Below the pieces are notes generated by a model, which worked only from the letters and a program-made list of their open reading frames with translations, was not told the origin of the DNA and did not search any database. Positions 33,808-42,817 of a DNA stretch of 46,038 nt are shown here, piece by piece (the first letter of the stretch is position 1; every line of letters starts with the position of its first letter). Made by a program: the position numbers and the translations under genes. This DNA is from Betaproteobacteria bacterium (GTDB taxonomy: Bacteria > Acidobacteriota > Terriglobia > Acidiferrales > UBA7541). The stretch lies in assembly GCA_903970165.1 (NCBI GenBank), contig CAJCHZ010000120.1, positions 1 to 46,038 on the forward strand, in the 5' to 3' direction.

Positions 33808-35832
33808 TTAATTCCCGCTCCCGCGCGCAGGCTGCAAAACAATCTGCTCTTCATCGCCCGTCCGCACCGATTCATAAAAACTTCGCACCGCCGGATAGTA
33901 TTTCGGATCAAGCATGACCGCGTCGTTCTTCAAGGCCCGCCCGATGTGCAAAGTCCCGTTGTTCTCATCCACTTTCAGCGTATAGACCAGCAGTTTTGCA
34001 TCGCGCCCCCCAGGCTTCGGCAGACTGCTGACCTTCCATCCCAACGGCAATTCAATCGTCACGTCATCCGCTTTTTGCGACAAATAGTGGTAGTAGAGCG
34101 GGTGTGTTCGCGTCGTGTGCTCGTATATATGCTTCTCTGGCCCGCCAAAGAGTCCCACTGGCATCAACGCATGGCTCCCCGCTCCGGACACCCACCCCGG
34201 CACCTTCAAATTAAACTCCGCCACCAGCTTCGGGTCCGCGCTCGTCCAATCCGGCTTATTCGTCAGGTCCACCTCGATCGTCGCCGGCACCGAGTGGCGC
34301 ACCAGATCTTCCAGCAATTTCTTCCGCGTCGTGTCATCCTGGTTGCGCTGCTCCACTCGCAGCGTTGACGCCTCCAGCCCTGTGTACGTCACCGTGAGTT
34401 TCCCCTCTAAAGTCCCTTCTTCGGTCAACTTCAAGTCTGCCTTGCGCTCAATCTGCGAATCCCCGCTATCCGGCAGGCTCGTCATCACCCACGTGCCTCC
34501 ATCTTTATCTAGCTTTATTCCCGGGCAATTCGTTTCCCACCAGGGCAGCATCCCATAAGGCGTAAACATGGACCCGGGATCAAAATACACGTCTTTCCCA
34601 TTCAACTTCACAATCACTACATATCTGTGTAGATCCGCCTCTTTCATTACGTTCTTCGAGAAAAAGCGGTTATCCCGCGTCGAGATCCACGCCGCCGAGG
34701 CTTCCAACCCTGCCGCGCGCGCCAAACCCATAAACAGCAGCGCAATTTGGTCCCTGTCTCCGTAGCCGCGCTTCCAAATTTCCTCCGCGCTACCCGAGCC
34801 CTTCTCTTTCGCCCTCTTCTGCTCTTGTTCCGTCTTTGCAATCTCGTATGTCGTGTTTCGTATCTTTTCCATTCGTGCGTAGATCTTCTGTAATTTCATT
34901 TCCGGTGAATCGCTTGCGGCCACGATGGTTCCAACTGCATCCTCCATCGCTTTCCGCTTCCCCACAAACCCTTCCGTGTAGTCGTTGTGCTTCTTTCCCT
35001 CTCTTTTCCAGAACTTTTCAGGGTCCGAATCGACTATTCCTTCGCCAAAGTACTTGTACTCGAAGTCCACCCGGAATTTCATCGCTTCTTCCGGGGGCAT
35101 GTCCTCTTCCGTCAGAAACGCCGGGACGTTGTGTGTCTCCATGGACACGATGGGGTTCACCCCCTTGCTCTCCGCAGGTTGCGTCGAACCGGTTGGAAGC
35201 CCGTTTGGCCAGCTCCAGCTCAATCGGAAGTCGGCCGACGGCTTTAACGTGAACTTCCCCGTCTTGGTAAATAGCTCGGTGCTGAGGACCCAGTTCGAGT
35301 CGTAGACATAGCCCTCCTTGAAATCGATCATGTAGTGGTACTCGAGAATGCTACCCGGCTGCACGTCTGAAAACGTAAAGGTCTTCGCTAGATAACGGAA
35401 ATTCCGCCCCTTTACGATCTCTTTCTCATAGACCTTCCCATCGAAGTTCACCACGGACCCATCGGGGTGGATCGTCCGTGCCCGGATGTTGATGACGTCG
35501 GACTGATCCTTCGAGAACGGAATCTCCGCGTCTCCGTAGCTCCGGCCTTCTTCCGTCAAAACTTTGATCCGCACGTAGTTGTACTCGTGCGGTGTGTGAA
35601 AGTTGCTGTCGTCCCGGTCAACTTCCCGGTATAGGTTAATCGCCGGCGCCCCCGGCGCTTCCGGCACGCTCGTCATCTTTAGCTCTTCCGGTGAAATCGG
35701 AAGCCACTCCTCGGCCGCCCGGATCGAGCTGACGCGGTACACCGCCGCTCCCGCCAAAATCACCCCAATGATCAGAAATAACCGGCGCACGGACACACCC
35801 CACCTCCGCAATGAATTTTCACGAACCTGCAT
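33808..35832 (-). CDS. DUF3857 / transglutaminase-like paralogue lacking the catalytic Cys
   Basis: A 674-residue relative of the downstream protein, with a single N-terminal membrane anchor or signal sequence (about 17-33) after a basic start. The DUF3857 region (about 75-240) is followed by a transglutaminase-like domain in which the expected Cys is Arg360 in GYGDRDQIALL, while His402 (LHRYVV) and Asp418 (VYFDPGS) remain. It is therefore predicted to be catalytically inactive or to use another chemistry. The ATG at 35832 is chosen over a longer in-frame start at 35895 because the anchor then begins near the N-terminus. It is the first gene of the two-gene operon. Confidence 0.88.
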   Translation of the reverse strand: MQVRENSLRRWGVSVRRLFLIIGVILAGAAVYRVSSIRAAEEWLPISPEELKMTSVPEAPGAPAINLYREVDRDDSNFHTPHEYNYVRIKVLTEEGRSYGDAEIPFSKDQSDVINIRARTIHPDGSVVNFDGKVYEKEIVKGRNFRYLAKTFTFSDVQPGSILEYHYMIDFKEGYVYDSNWVLSTELFTKTGKFTLKPSADFRLSWSWPNGLPTGSTQPAESKGVNPIVSMETHNVPAFLTEEDMPPEEAMKFRVDFEYKYFGEGIVDSDPEKFWKREGKKHNDYTEGFVGKRKAMEDAVGTIVAASDSPEMKLQKIYARMEKIRNTTYEIAKTEQEQKRAKEKGSGSAEEIWKRGYGDRDQIALLFMGLARAAGLEASAAWISTRDNRFFSKNVMKEADLHRYVVIVKLNGKDVYFDPGSMFTPYGMLPWWETNCPGIKLDKDGGTWVMTSLPDSGDSQIERKADLKLTEEGTLEGKLTVTYTGLEASTLRVEQRNQDDTTRKKLLEDLVRHSVPATIEVDLTNKPDWTSADPKLVAEFNLKVPGWVSGAGSHALMPVGLFGGPEKHIYEHTTRTHPLYYHYLSQKADDVTIELPLGWKVSSLPKPGGRDAKLLVYTLKVDENNGTLHIGRALKNDAVMLDPKYYPAVRSFYESVRTGDEEQIVLQPARGSGN

Positions 35833-36152
35833 GAATCTCGCCCCAGAGGAAAAAATGGGGCAACGCACAAACGCGCTGAGAGGGGAAACGCGCATAATTC
35901 GTACCGCCCTGTACGGTGTTGTTGAAACTCGCCTTTGTTAACTTGTATTAACCGTCCACGTCACTTGCTGCCGCCGACAATACAGGCCTGCGCTATCCCT
36001 GTCAATACCTGCTCGGGCTACCGGTGACGTATGGCCCAGCTCTCGGTTCTGCCCCACCGAATGCACGTTTGCTCTCGCGAATTCTACCCGCCACCCGCTT
36101 CCATCCGCCGCTCCATCAGTCACAAAAGTTAGCCACAGCCGGTTCGAGTCAC

Positions 36153-36212
36153 ATTTACGCAAATTTTGCTTAACTTATTCGCTAAATGTTTTATAGTTAT
36201 CTTTGCGTAAAT
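36153..36212. repeat. 11-bp inverted repeat ATTTACGCAAA / TTTGCGTAAAT
   Basis: Perfect arms at 36153-36163 and 36202-36212 flank a 38-base AT-rich spacer (including TTATTCGCTAAATG). Identical arms this far apart could bind a dimeric regulator through DNA looping or form a long hairpin. It lies about 320 bases upstream of the DUF3857 operon start and 410 bases upstream of serA. Confidence 0.55.
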
Positions 36213-36291
36213 TCCGATGCCATACGGTGGCGGGCAATTTGACGCACTTTTCTTTTCACCCCGCACTTCTTCTCGGCATACGCTAAGTATC

Positions 36292-36320
36292 TTGAGAATG
36301 AACACTTGTGAATCTGTATC
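36292..36320 (+). promoter_or_regulatory. Candidate serA promoter with overlapping direct repeat
   Basis: TTGAGA (36292-36297) and TGTATC (36315-36320) are 17 bases apart, a moderate match to a sigma-70-type promoter. The spacer lies in one of two direct repeats of the form GAATnAACACTTnTGAA (36296-36312 and 36347-36363, 51 bases apart), which could be operator sites. Confidence 0.3.
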
Positions 36321-36358
36321 AAAACAAGGGACTTTAAATTCCTTTAGAATCAACACTT

Positions 36359-36625
36359 ATGAAAAAAGTAGCGGTAAGGGGCCCCGACTTCCGTAGATTC
36401 ACCCGACTCCCGTCCATTCCAAAAGTACACCGGACATTTCTGTCTCTTGCTCTTTGCACCGTCTCATTCGCGCTCCCGCTGTTCCGCTCCTCCATTCCTT
36501 TCCAGCTGCCAACACTTAATTTGACAGCCCGCACCTCACTCGCTACCGTTGTTCTCTTACATTTGGCTGGTTTTACCCGCCGTGTAAGCACAGCAACGCA
36601 AACCAAATCGAATGAGGGCCGATGA
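36359..36625 (+). CDS. Doubtful small open frame overlapping the serA start
   Basis: An 88-codon frame starting MKKVAVRGPDF and ending four bases into serA (ATGA-type overlap). It has one weakly hydrophobic segment (FLSLALCTVSFALPLF) and no recognisable family. The start falls in the second direct repeat, and no ribosome-binding site is evident. It may be a leader frame or chance; conservation in relatives would decide. Confidence 0.2.
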   Translation: MKKVAVRGPDFRRFTRLPSIPKVHRTFLSLALCTVSFALPLFRSSIPFQLPTLNLTARTSLATVVLLHLAGFTRRVSTATQTKSNEGR

Positions 36626-38217
36626 AAGTCATTGTTGCCGATAAAATCAGCGAACGTGGTATTGAACTGCTTCGCAGCCAGGCCGGATGGAACATCGTCC
36701 TGACCACTAAAGACACTCTGAACGCGGAGATAGCTGACGCCGACGCGCTGATCGTCCGCAGCGCCACCAAAGTCACGGCCGATCTGCTGGACAAAGCTCC
36801 GCGCCTCCGCGCCGTCGGACGCGCAGGCGTCGGCGTGGACAACATTGACCTCGATGCCGCCACAGCTCGCGGCGTTCTCGTGATGAGCACGCCCGGCGGA
36901 AACGCCATCAGCGTTGCCGAGCATGCATTCGCGCTTCTTTTGGCACTGGCGCGCCAGGTTCCCCGCCTCGATAAGGCCATGCACGAGGGCCGCTGGGAGA
37001 AATCCTCCGCGGCCGGAACCGAAGTCCGCGGCAAAACCCTGGGTTTGATTGGCCTCGGCCGCATCGGAAGCGAAGTTGCCATTCGCGCCGACGCATTCGA
37101 CATGCGCGTGCTCGGCTTCGACCCCTACATCAGTGAAGCCGCCGCTCGTGAAGCACAAGTGGAACTGGTCCCGCTCGAAAGACTGTTCGCCGAAAGCGAT
37201 TTCATCTCGCTGCACACCGCACTCAGCCCCGCAACGCAAAACCTCATCAACGCGGCCACCTTGGCCCAGATGAGAAAAGGGGCGCGGATCATCAACACAG
37301 CTCGCGGCGAATTGATTGATGAAGCCGCCCTGGCCGAAGCCCTAAAGAGCGGGCATCTGGCTGGCGCCGCTCTGGACGTTTTCGTTCAGGAGCCGCCCCC
37401 CAAGGAATCTCCCCTGATGGCCATTCCCAGCGTTATCGCTACCCCGCACGTCGCTGGCTCGACCGTGGAAGCACAGGAAGAGGTGGGCACGCAGGTTGCC
37501 GTCCAGATTAAGGACTACCTTGCCGACGGGCTGATCCGCAATGCCGTGAACTTGCCCGCTCTCTCCGCCGACCAGTATCGCCGCGTCCGCCCGTATCTCG
37601 CGCTCGCAGAACGACTTGGCTCACTCGTTTCGCAGGCCGTTTCGGCCCGCCCCGCACGCATTCGCATCCGCTACGCCGGCGAGGTTGCAGAAGTCGGCAC
37701 TCACCTGCTCCGCAGCGCGGTTCTCGCCGGCATGCTCAACGCGGTCCTCGACGAAAAGGTGAATGTCGTAAACGCCCCAGCCGTTGCCGCAGCCCGCGGT
37801 CTTTCGGTGGAAGAAGAAACACGCCGCCGCGAACGCGGTTTCCCCAACACATTGGAGGTGGCCGCCTTACCCGAAAAGTCCGGCGCGGTTCGCGGTTTCT
37901 CCGCCGAGGGTACCGTTCTCTATGACGGCTCCCCGCGCGTGCTTCAGATCGACGAAATACCGCTGGAGGCTGAGCTCGCGGGGACCATGTTGTATCTCCG
38001 CAATCGCGATGAGCCCGGGGTGATCGGCGAGGTCGGCTCAACGCTCGGAAATCTCGGCGTCAACATCGCGACATTCGCGCTCGGCCGACGCGACAATTCA
38101 GCCGGCGCCGAAGCCGTCTCTCTGGTGCGCCTCGATGGTGAAGTTTCCGACTCCATCCTCAACGCCATCCGCGGCATCCCGGCCATCACGGTGGCTCGAC
38201 TTTTGCAGCTGGGATGA
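36622..38217 (+). CDS. serA: D-3-phosphoglycerate dehydrogenase
   Basis: A 531-residue long-form SerA, the first committed enzyme of serine synthesis from 3-phosphoglycerate. The Rossmann motif is GLIGLGRIGSEVA (residues 141-153), and the catalytic residues are Arg228 (INTARGELID), Glu257 (FVQEPPP) and His276 (TPHVAGS). After the catalytic core come an allosteric substrate-binding domain (about 320-450) and a C-terminal ACT domain (about 455-531, MLYLRNRDEPGVIGEVGSTLG) that normally senses serine. The stop codon lies inside one arm of a hairpin (38210-38259). Confidence 0.97.
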   Translation: MKVIVADKISERGIELLRSQAGWNIVLTTKDTLNAEIADADALIVRSATKVTADLLDKAPRLRAVGRAGVGVDNIDLDAATARGVLVMSTPGGNAISVAEHAFALLLALARQVPRLDKAMHEGRWEKSSAAGTEVRGKTLGLIGLGRIGSEVAIRADAFDMRVLGFDPYISEAAAREAQVELVPLERLFAESDFISLHTALSPATQNLINAATLAQMRKGARIINTARGELIDEAALAEALKSGHLAGAALDVFVQEPPPKESPLMAIPSVIATPHVAGSTVEAQEEVGTQVAVQIKDYLADGLIRNAVNLPALSADQYRRVRPYLALAERLGSLVSQAVSARPARIRIRYAGEVAEVGTHLLRSAVLAGMLNAVLDEKVNVVNAPAVAAARGLSVEEETRRRERGFPNTLEVAALPEKSGAVRGFSAEGTVLYDGSPRVLQIDEIPLEAELAGTMLYLRNRDEPGVIGEVGSTLGNLGVNIATFALGRRDNSAGAEAVSLVRLDGEVSDSILNAIRGIPAITVARLLQLG

Positions 38218-38259
38218 AACTAATGATTTTGTGGGCGGGACGAGGACCCGCTCATCCCA
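38210..38259 (+). terminator. Hairpin overlapping the serA stop codon
   Basis: TGGGATGA (38210-38217, containing the stop TGA) pairs perfectly with TCATCCCA (38252-38259), and an inner GCGGG/CCCGC stem (38235-38239 with 38247-38251) strengthens it. No T run follows, so it is either a weak terminator or a REP-like structure. The rest of the 326-base gap before the next gene contains the TonB-receptor promoter candidate and little else. Confidence 0.45.
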
Positions 38260-38349
38260 ATGCCTAGGTATTTGATTCGACTGCTTTGTCATCCGCCAAT
38301 CTAAAACTTGAATACGTCAGAGTCGAAAGATTTTTACTAGGAACTTTCC

Positions 38350-38379
38350 TTGACAGGGACCGGTAATGTGGCCTAAAAG
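38350..38379 (+). promoter_or_regulatory. Candidate promoter for the TonB-dependent receptor
   Basis: A consensus -35 element TTGACA (38350-38355) is followed 18 bases later by TAAAAG (38374-38379), about 165 bases upstream of the receptor start. The -10 match is only moderate. Confidence 0.4.
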
Positions 38380-38543
38380 CTAGGGCAACATTTAGAGGTT
38401 CAGTGGTGGGGAAGGTTGCCAAAGGTCAAGTTTTTCCTCAAGGTTAAGACCCGGCAATGCGCCGCATCGTTTTTGTGTTGGCTAGGTGCCCACCTGCGTG
38501 CAAATCAATTTTAAGTTGTTGGGGTGCGCGAAAGGAGCAGTCC

Positions 38544-41500
38544 ATGAAGTGGTTCTCTACTAAGCGAGTGATTGTAGTTTTTTGGTTAGCATTGATTTTT
38601 GGTTTTACGTGTGCACGGGCGCAGAACGGCACAACATCCCTGCGAGGCACGGTCACCGATCAGAAGGGATCTTCGGTGCCAGGTGCGTTGGTCACACTGG
38701 AGAATTCCAGCCTGGGTATTTCCCTGAGCATGAAAACCGACAAAGACGGTGCATTCCAATTCCTCGAACTGAGACCAACCACTTACACGGTGACGGTGAC
38801 ATTGTCTGGTTTCGCCACCATCCGCCAGAATGGATTGCAATTACTGGTTGCGACTCCGCGAACGGAGGATTTCAAGTTGGAAGTCGCCAGCGTGGCGACC
38901 ACCATCGAGGTTACCGGGACTGCCCAGACCATCAACACTACGGACGCGACGCTGGGCAACGCATTTGGATCGGCCCAAATCGGATCGCTACCGTTTGAGG
39001 GACGCGACCCAGCCGGCATGCTCAGTCTCCAGCCCGGTGTGGTCAGCGTAGCGGACCCCCAGATTCAGAGAGACAACCAGAGTTTTGACAGCCGCAGCGG
39101 TTCTGTGAACGGTGCGCGCAGCGACCAGACCAACATCACATTGGACGGTGTAGACGACAACGACCAACTATTTGGGTACGCCTTCCAAGGAGCGTTGCGG
39201 GCCACGCTGGACTCCATCGAGGAATTTCGCGTGACGACTTCCAACTCTGGCGCCGATCAGGGGAGATCGTCAGGCGGGCAGGTTTCCTTGCAGACCAAGA
39301 GCGGTTCTAACCAGTTTCACGGCACGGCCTACGAATACAACCGGCCGACAGATCTGGTCGCCAACCAGTACTTCAACAAACTGGCGGAATTGCAGAATGA
39401 TGAACCGAACAAACCGCCCTTCCTGCTGCGAAACACATTCGGAGCCACGTTTGGGGGACCGATTATCAAGGACCGGTTGTTTTTTTTCGTGGCCTATGAA
39501 GGACAGCGGTTACGAGAAAATAGTCAAGTTACTCGGACCGTTCCCAGCGCGGCTTTGCGCGATGGAGTTATTCAATACGCTTGCGCTGCGACTGCGACGC
39601 AAACAGCCCAACAGGTCTGCCCTGGCGCAACGGTTCAGGGCTTGAGCGGAGCATCTTATTCGGCTCCGGCGGGATTTAATGTTCTTTCGCCTACGCAAAT
39701 TGCCAGCATGGATCCGAACTGCACCGGGTTGGGCACATGTCCGCAGGGCGCAGGAGTCGACCCGAGCGTGATCAAGACGTTGAACGAATATCCGCTGCCG
39801 AACAGCAATCAGCAGGGCTATGGATACAATTTTCAGGCTTTCACTTTCTCCTCGCCGGCGCCTCAGAAGGAGGATACCTATATTGCGAGGTTTGATTACA
39901 ACCTAAACTCCAGCGGCACGCAGCGCTTGTTCGCGAGACTTGGCCTGCAAAATGATCACGCCGACGGGGTCGAGCAGTTTCCCGGGCAGCCAGCCTCGAC
40001 GGTGGATACAAACAACACGAAGGGGATCGTCGCCGGCTATCTGTGGACCATCAGCTCGACGAAAATCAACAATCTGCATTACGGGTTTATCCGCCAAGGG
40101 ATCGGCGAAAACGGAATCTCCGAGCAACCGGTGGTAACTCTGCGGGGACTGGATACTCCGACGGCGTATACGCGAACAACCAGCGTCATCGTGCCGGTAC
40201 ACAATATTACCGATGACTTCACCTGGACCATGGGCAAGCACGCCGTTACGTTCGGTGGAAACTACCGTATCATAAACGACCTTCGGAATTCCGACGCGGA
40301 TTCCTTCAGCGATGCTCTGACCAATACGGGTTTTCTGGAACCCACGGGAATCTCAAACCAGGGTGGTAGTTTCGACCCGGCCGCGTTTGGATTTCCGGCC
40401 GTCGACGTAAACGCTCAAAACGCCTATGACTATCCGATGATCGCATTGGCGGGGATTCTCACAGAGGAAGACAACACCTACGTCCAAAACAAGAGCGGGC
40501 AATTTCTGCCGCAGGGCTCATTTGTTCCGCGGCACTTCCGCGACAACGAAGTAGAATTTTACGGTATGGATGCTTGGCGCATAAAGCCCAACATTACGAT
40601 GACCTATGGCTTGCGCTATTCGCTTCTGCAGCCCCCTTATGAAACGAACGGCAACCAAGTCTGTCCCAGCATAAGCCTGGACCAGTTCTTCCAGACCCGC
40701 ATGACCGACATGGTGCAAGGGATTTCATATTCTCCCAATTTCAGTTTCGATCTCTGCGGTCCGGCCAATGGCAAGCCCGGGTACTGGAGCTGGGACCGCA
40801 AGGACTTTGCGCCACGGTGGTCTTTGGCGTATTCCCCCAGCTACAGCACGGGATTGCTCGGGAGCCTTTTTGGAGGCGCGGGAAAAAGCTCTATCCGGCT
40901 AGGAGCTGGCACCTATTATGATCACTTCGGTGAAGGGATCGTAAACACCTTCGATCGCAATGGATCCTTTGGGTTCGTGACCACGGGTGCTTTACCGCCT
41001 GGAACCGTCGACCTGGACACGGCACCCCGTTACACCGGAATCAACGATCTGCCACCCTCTCTAGCATATCCTCCGCCGTCGGCGGGATTCCCCGTGACGC
41101 CAGGCGGCAACTTCCTGATCTACTACGGCCTCGACAACAAGCTTAAGACGCCGTATTCCTACGGATTCGATGTTTCTTTTACGCGCGAACTGAAGGGTGG
41201 TTTCACGATCGAAGCGGCGTATGTGAACCGCCTTGGTCGCAGGCTACTGCAAGAAAGAGACCTCGCACAGCCGCTAAATCTCATCGATCCCAATAACAAA
41301 GTCAGCTATTTCCAGGCCGTAACGGCCCTTGCAAAAATCGACCGGACAGGGGAATCGGTGGAGAACTTCGCCGCGAATCCAAACCTTCCTGCCAATATCG
41401 TTCAGTATTGGCAATGGGCCATGCAGCCCCTACAGGCTGGCGGAGCTTATAGCATCGGACCGAGCTCTTGCGTCGACAACGGTACACCTAGCAGCACCAC

Positions 41501-42530
41501 AAGCCCTCTGGTTGCCGCCTATGCCTTGTTTTGCAGCGGAATTTATAATGAGACGACGCCGCTGTCTTCCTGGGACCTCGGAGGCATTCCCGACGCGAGG
41601 AACGTGCCAAATTGCGGCACCGCCGGGAATCCGGCGTGTGCTGGATTTTACTTCCCCGTAAACGGCCCAAATAGTTTCTTTCAGAATCAATTTGCTTCGC
41701 TCTACGCGGAGAGTTCGATCGGGCGGAGCAATTACAACGCTTTGCAATTCATGATCCGCCATCGCATGACTCACGGCTTGACTTGGGATTTCAACTACAC
41801 CTATTCCAAGTCGATTGACGAAGGTTCCAACGCGGAGCGCATCAGCTTGCCAGAGGGATTTGGCTATGCGAGCCAGCTCATTAACGCCTTCGACCCAGGC
41901 CAGAACCGCGCCGTTTCGGACTGGGACATGACTCACCAGATCAATTCCAATTGGGTGTATGAACTGCCTTTTGGGCGCGGTCAAAAATGGGGCAGCTCAT
42001 CGAATCGCTTTACCAATGCTGTGTTTGGCGGATGGACGATCTCCGGGCTCTATCGCTGGAGTAGTGGACTGCCATTTTCCGTCTCGAATGGATTCCAATT
42101 TCCCACTAACTGGGATTTGACCGGTCAGGCCGTTTTGGTGGGCCCGAGGCCAGCAACGGGAGTGGGGACGAACTGCTCGAGCGGAACCTGCAACCCCAAC
42201 ATCTTCGTTGGGGCGACCGGAGGAACGGGAAGCGCGGTAAATTCCTTCGACTATCCGTTTCCAGGAGAGTCCGGCGCCCGCAACAACTTCAGGGGCCCGG
42301 GCTACTTCGACATCGACGCCGCAGTCCGTAAGACTTGGAGCCTTACGGAGGGCACAAAGCTGGCTTTCGGCTTTGACGTCTTCAACCTGACGAACTCCGT
42401 GCGGTTCGATCCGGGCTCGGTCACGTTCAACGGGAATGCTGCCATAGACAGTGGCTCCGCGTTCGGCAACTTCGAAAGTGTGCTCACAGGATCTCGCCGC
42501 ATCGAAATCTCGTTGCGGATCACTTTCTAG
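38544..42530 (+). CDS. Oar-like TonB-dependent receptor with carboxypeptidase-regulatory domain
   Basis: A 1328-residue outer-membrane protein. A signal peptide (about 1-28, ending CARAQ) is followed by a carboxypeptidase-regulatory-like beta sandwich (about 32-110: RGTVTDQKGSSVPGALVTLEN, DGAFQFLEL), a plug domain (about 140-280) and a very long beta-barrel ending in an aromatic residue (EISLRITF). The barrel terminus is the usual outer-membrane assembly signal. Proteins of this type are abundant in Acidobacteriota and are thought to import large glycans or siderophore-like ligands. The ATG at 38544 has AAGGAG eight bases upstream. No SusD-like partner gene is present. Confidence 0.93.
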   Translation: MKWFSTKRVIVVFWLALIFGFTCARAQNGTTSLRGTVTDQKGSSVPGALVTLENSSLGISLSMKTDKDGAFQFLELRPTTYTVTVTLSGFATIRQNGLQLLVATPRTEDFKLEVASVATTIEVTGTAQTINTTDATLGNAFGSAQIGSLPFEGRDPAGMLSLQPGVVSVADPQIQRDNQSFDSRSGSVNGARSDQTNITLDGVDDNDQLFGYAFQGALRATLDSIEEFRVTTSNSGADQGRSSGGQVSLQTKSGSNQFHGTAYEYNRPTDLVANQYFNKLAELQNDEPNKPPFLLRNTFGATFGGPIIKDRLFFFVAYEGQRLRENSQVTRTVPSAALRDGVIQYACAATATQTAQQVCPGATVQGLSGASYSAPAGFNVLSPTQIASMDPNCTGLGTCPQGAGVDPSVIKTLNEYPLPNSNQQGYGYNFQAFTFSSPAPQKEDTYIARFDYNLNSSGTQRLFARLGLQNDHADGVEQFPGQPASTVDTNNTKGIVAGYLWTISSTKINNLHYGFIRQGIGENGISEQPVVTLRGLDTPTAYTRTTSVIVPVHNITDDFTWTMGKHAVTFGGNYRIINDLRNSDADSFSDALTNTGFLEPTGISNQGGSFDPAAFGFPAVDVNAQNAYDYPMIALAGILTEEDNTYVQNKSGQFLPQGSFVPRHFRDNEVEFYGMDAWRIKPNITMTYGLRYSLLQPPYETNGNQVCPSISLDQFFQTRMTDMVQGISYSPNFSFDLCGPANGKPGYWSWDRKDFAPRWSLAYSPSYSTGLLGSLFGGAGKSSIRLGAGTYYDHFGEGIVNTFDRNGSFGFVTTGALPPGTVDLDTAPRYTGINDLPPSLAYPPPSAGFPVTPGGNFLIYYGLDNKLKTPYSYGFDVSFTRELKGGFTIEAAYVNRLGRRLLQERDLAQPLNLIDPNNKVSYFQAVTALAKIDRTGESVENFAANPNLPANIVQYWQWAMQPLQAGGAYSIGPSSCVDNGTPSSTTSPLVAAYALFCSGIYNETTPLSSWDLGGIPDARNVPNCGTAGNPACAGFYFPVNGPNSFFQNQFASLYAESSIGRSNYNALQFMIRHRMTHGLTWDFNYTYSKSIDEGSNAERISLPEGFGYASQLINAFDPGQNRAVSDWDMTHQINSNWVYELPFGRGQKWGSSSNRFTNAVFGGWTISGLYRWSSGLPFSVSNGFQFPTNWDLTGQAVLVGPRPATGVGTNCSSGTCNPNIFVGATGGTGSAVNSFDYPFPGESGARNNFRGPGYFDIDAAVRKTWSLTEGTKLAFGFDVFNLTNSVRFDPGSVTFNGNAAIDSGSAFGNFESVLTGSRRIEISLRITF

Positions 42531-42564
42531 GGGAGCTTTTCACGAAGTCCTCACATGATTATTG

Positions 42565-42600
42565 GCCGCCGGAGAGAGACGCCTCTTCGGCGGCTTTATC
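42565..42600 (+). terminator. Strong terminator after the TonB-dependent receptor
   Basis: GCCGCCG (42565-42571) pairs with CGGCGGC (42588-42594), extended by AGAG/CTCT, with a six-base loop and a following TTTATCTC. It ends the receptor transcript just before the tRNA gene. Confidence 0.7.
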
Positions 42601-42724
42601 TCTTACTGGAGGCCGCGGCAGGTGCCCGCGGGAGTTAGTAGGGCCAGTTAGTGAATGGATTGCGAGGCGGCGGTTGCGGAGGTCAGCAATCCCGCGTAAA
42701 CTAGGTGAAAGTGTGACGTAGATT

Positions 42725-42799
42725 CGGGGCGTAGCGCAGCCTGGCTAGCGCGCCTGGTTCGGGACCAGGAGGTCGAAGGTTCAAATCCTTTCGCCCCGA
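42725..42799 (+). tRNA. tRNA-Pro (anticodon CGG)
   Basis: A complete cloverleaf: acceptor stem CGGGGCG/CGCCCCG (42725-42731 with 42792-42798), D-stem GCGC/GCGC, anticodon stem CCTGG/CCAGG around the loop TTCGGGA with anticodon CGG at 42760-42762, and a T-arm GAAGG-TTCAAAT-CCTTT. The discriminator is A at 42799, and the CCA end (42800-42802) is encoded. A tyrosine recombinase converges on its 3' end, so it is probably the integration target of the downstream element. Confidence 0.97.
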
Positions 42800-42802
42800 C
42801 CA
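42775..42802 (+). other. Predicted attachment site at the 3' end of tRNA-Pro
   Basis: Integrases of this class use the tRNA T-arm and acceptor end as core site, leaving a direct repeat of the tRNA 3' end at the far side of the element. That copy lies beyond the window, so this is inferred from the tRNA-integrase arrangement only. Confidence 0.4.
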
Positions 42803-42817
42803 CTTTTCTCCTTGCCA

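Larger units (their letters stand above)
35833..36621. other. 789-base intergenic region between DUF3857 operon and serA
   Basis: A long, partly AT-rich non-coding stretch between divergent units. It contains an 11-bp inverted repeat (36153-36212), a pair of direct repeats and a candidate promoter (36296-36363). A short unconvincing open frame runs into the serA start. No RNA gene or known riboswitch was recognised, and no DnaA boxes or other origin features were seen. Confidence 0.6.

Noticed and set aside
36153..36212. Inverted-repeat AT-rich segment considered as dif or oriC
   Set aside because: It lacks the 28-bp XerCD core palindrome and spacing of dif, and there are no DnaA boxes, dnaA or dnaN nearby.
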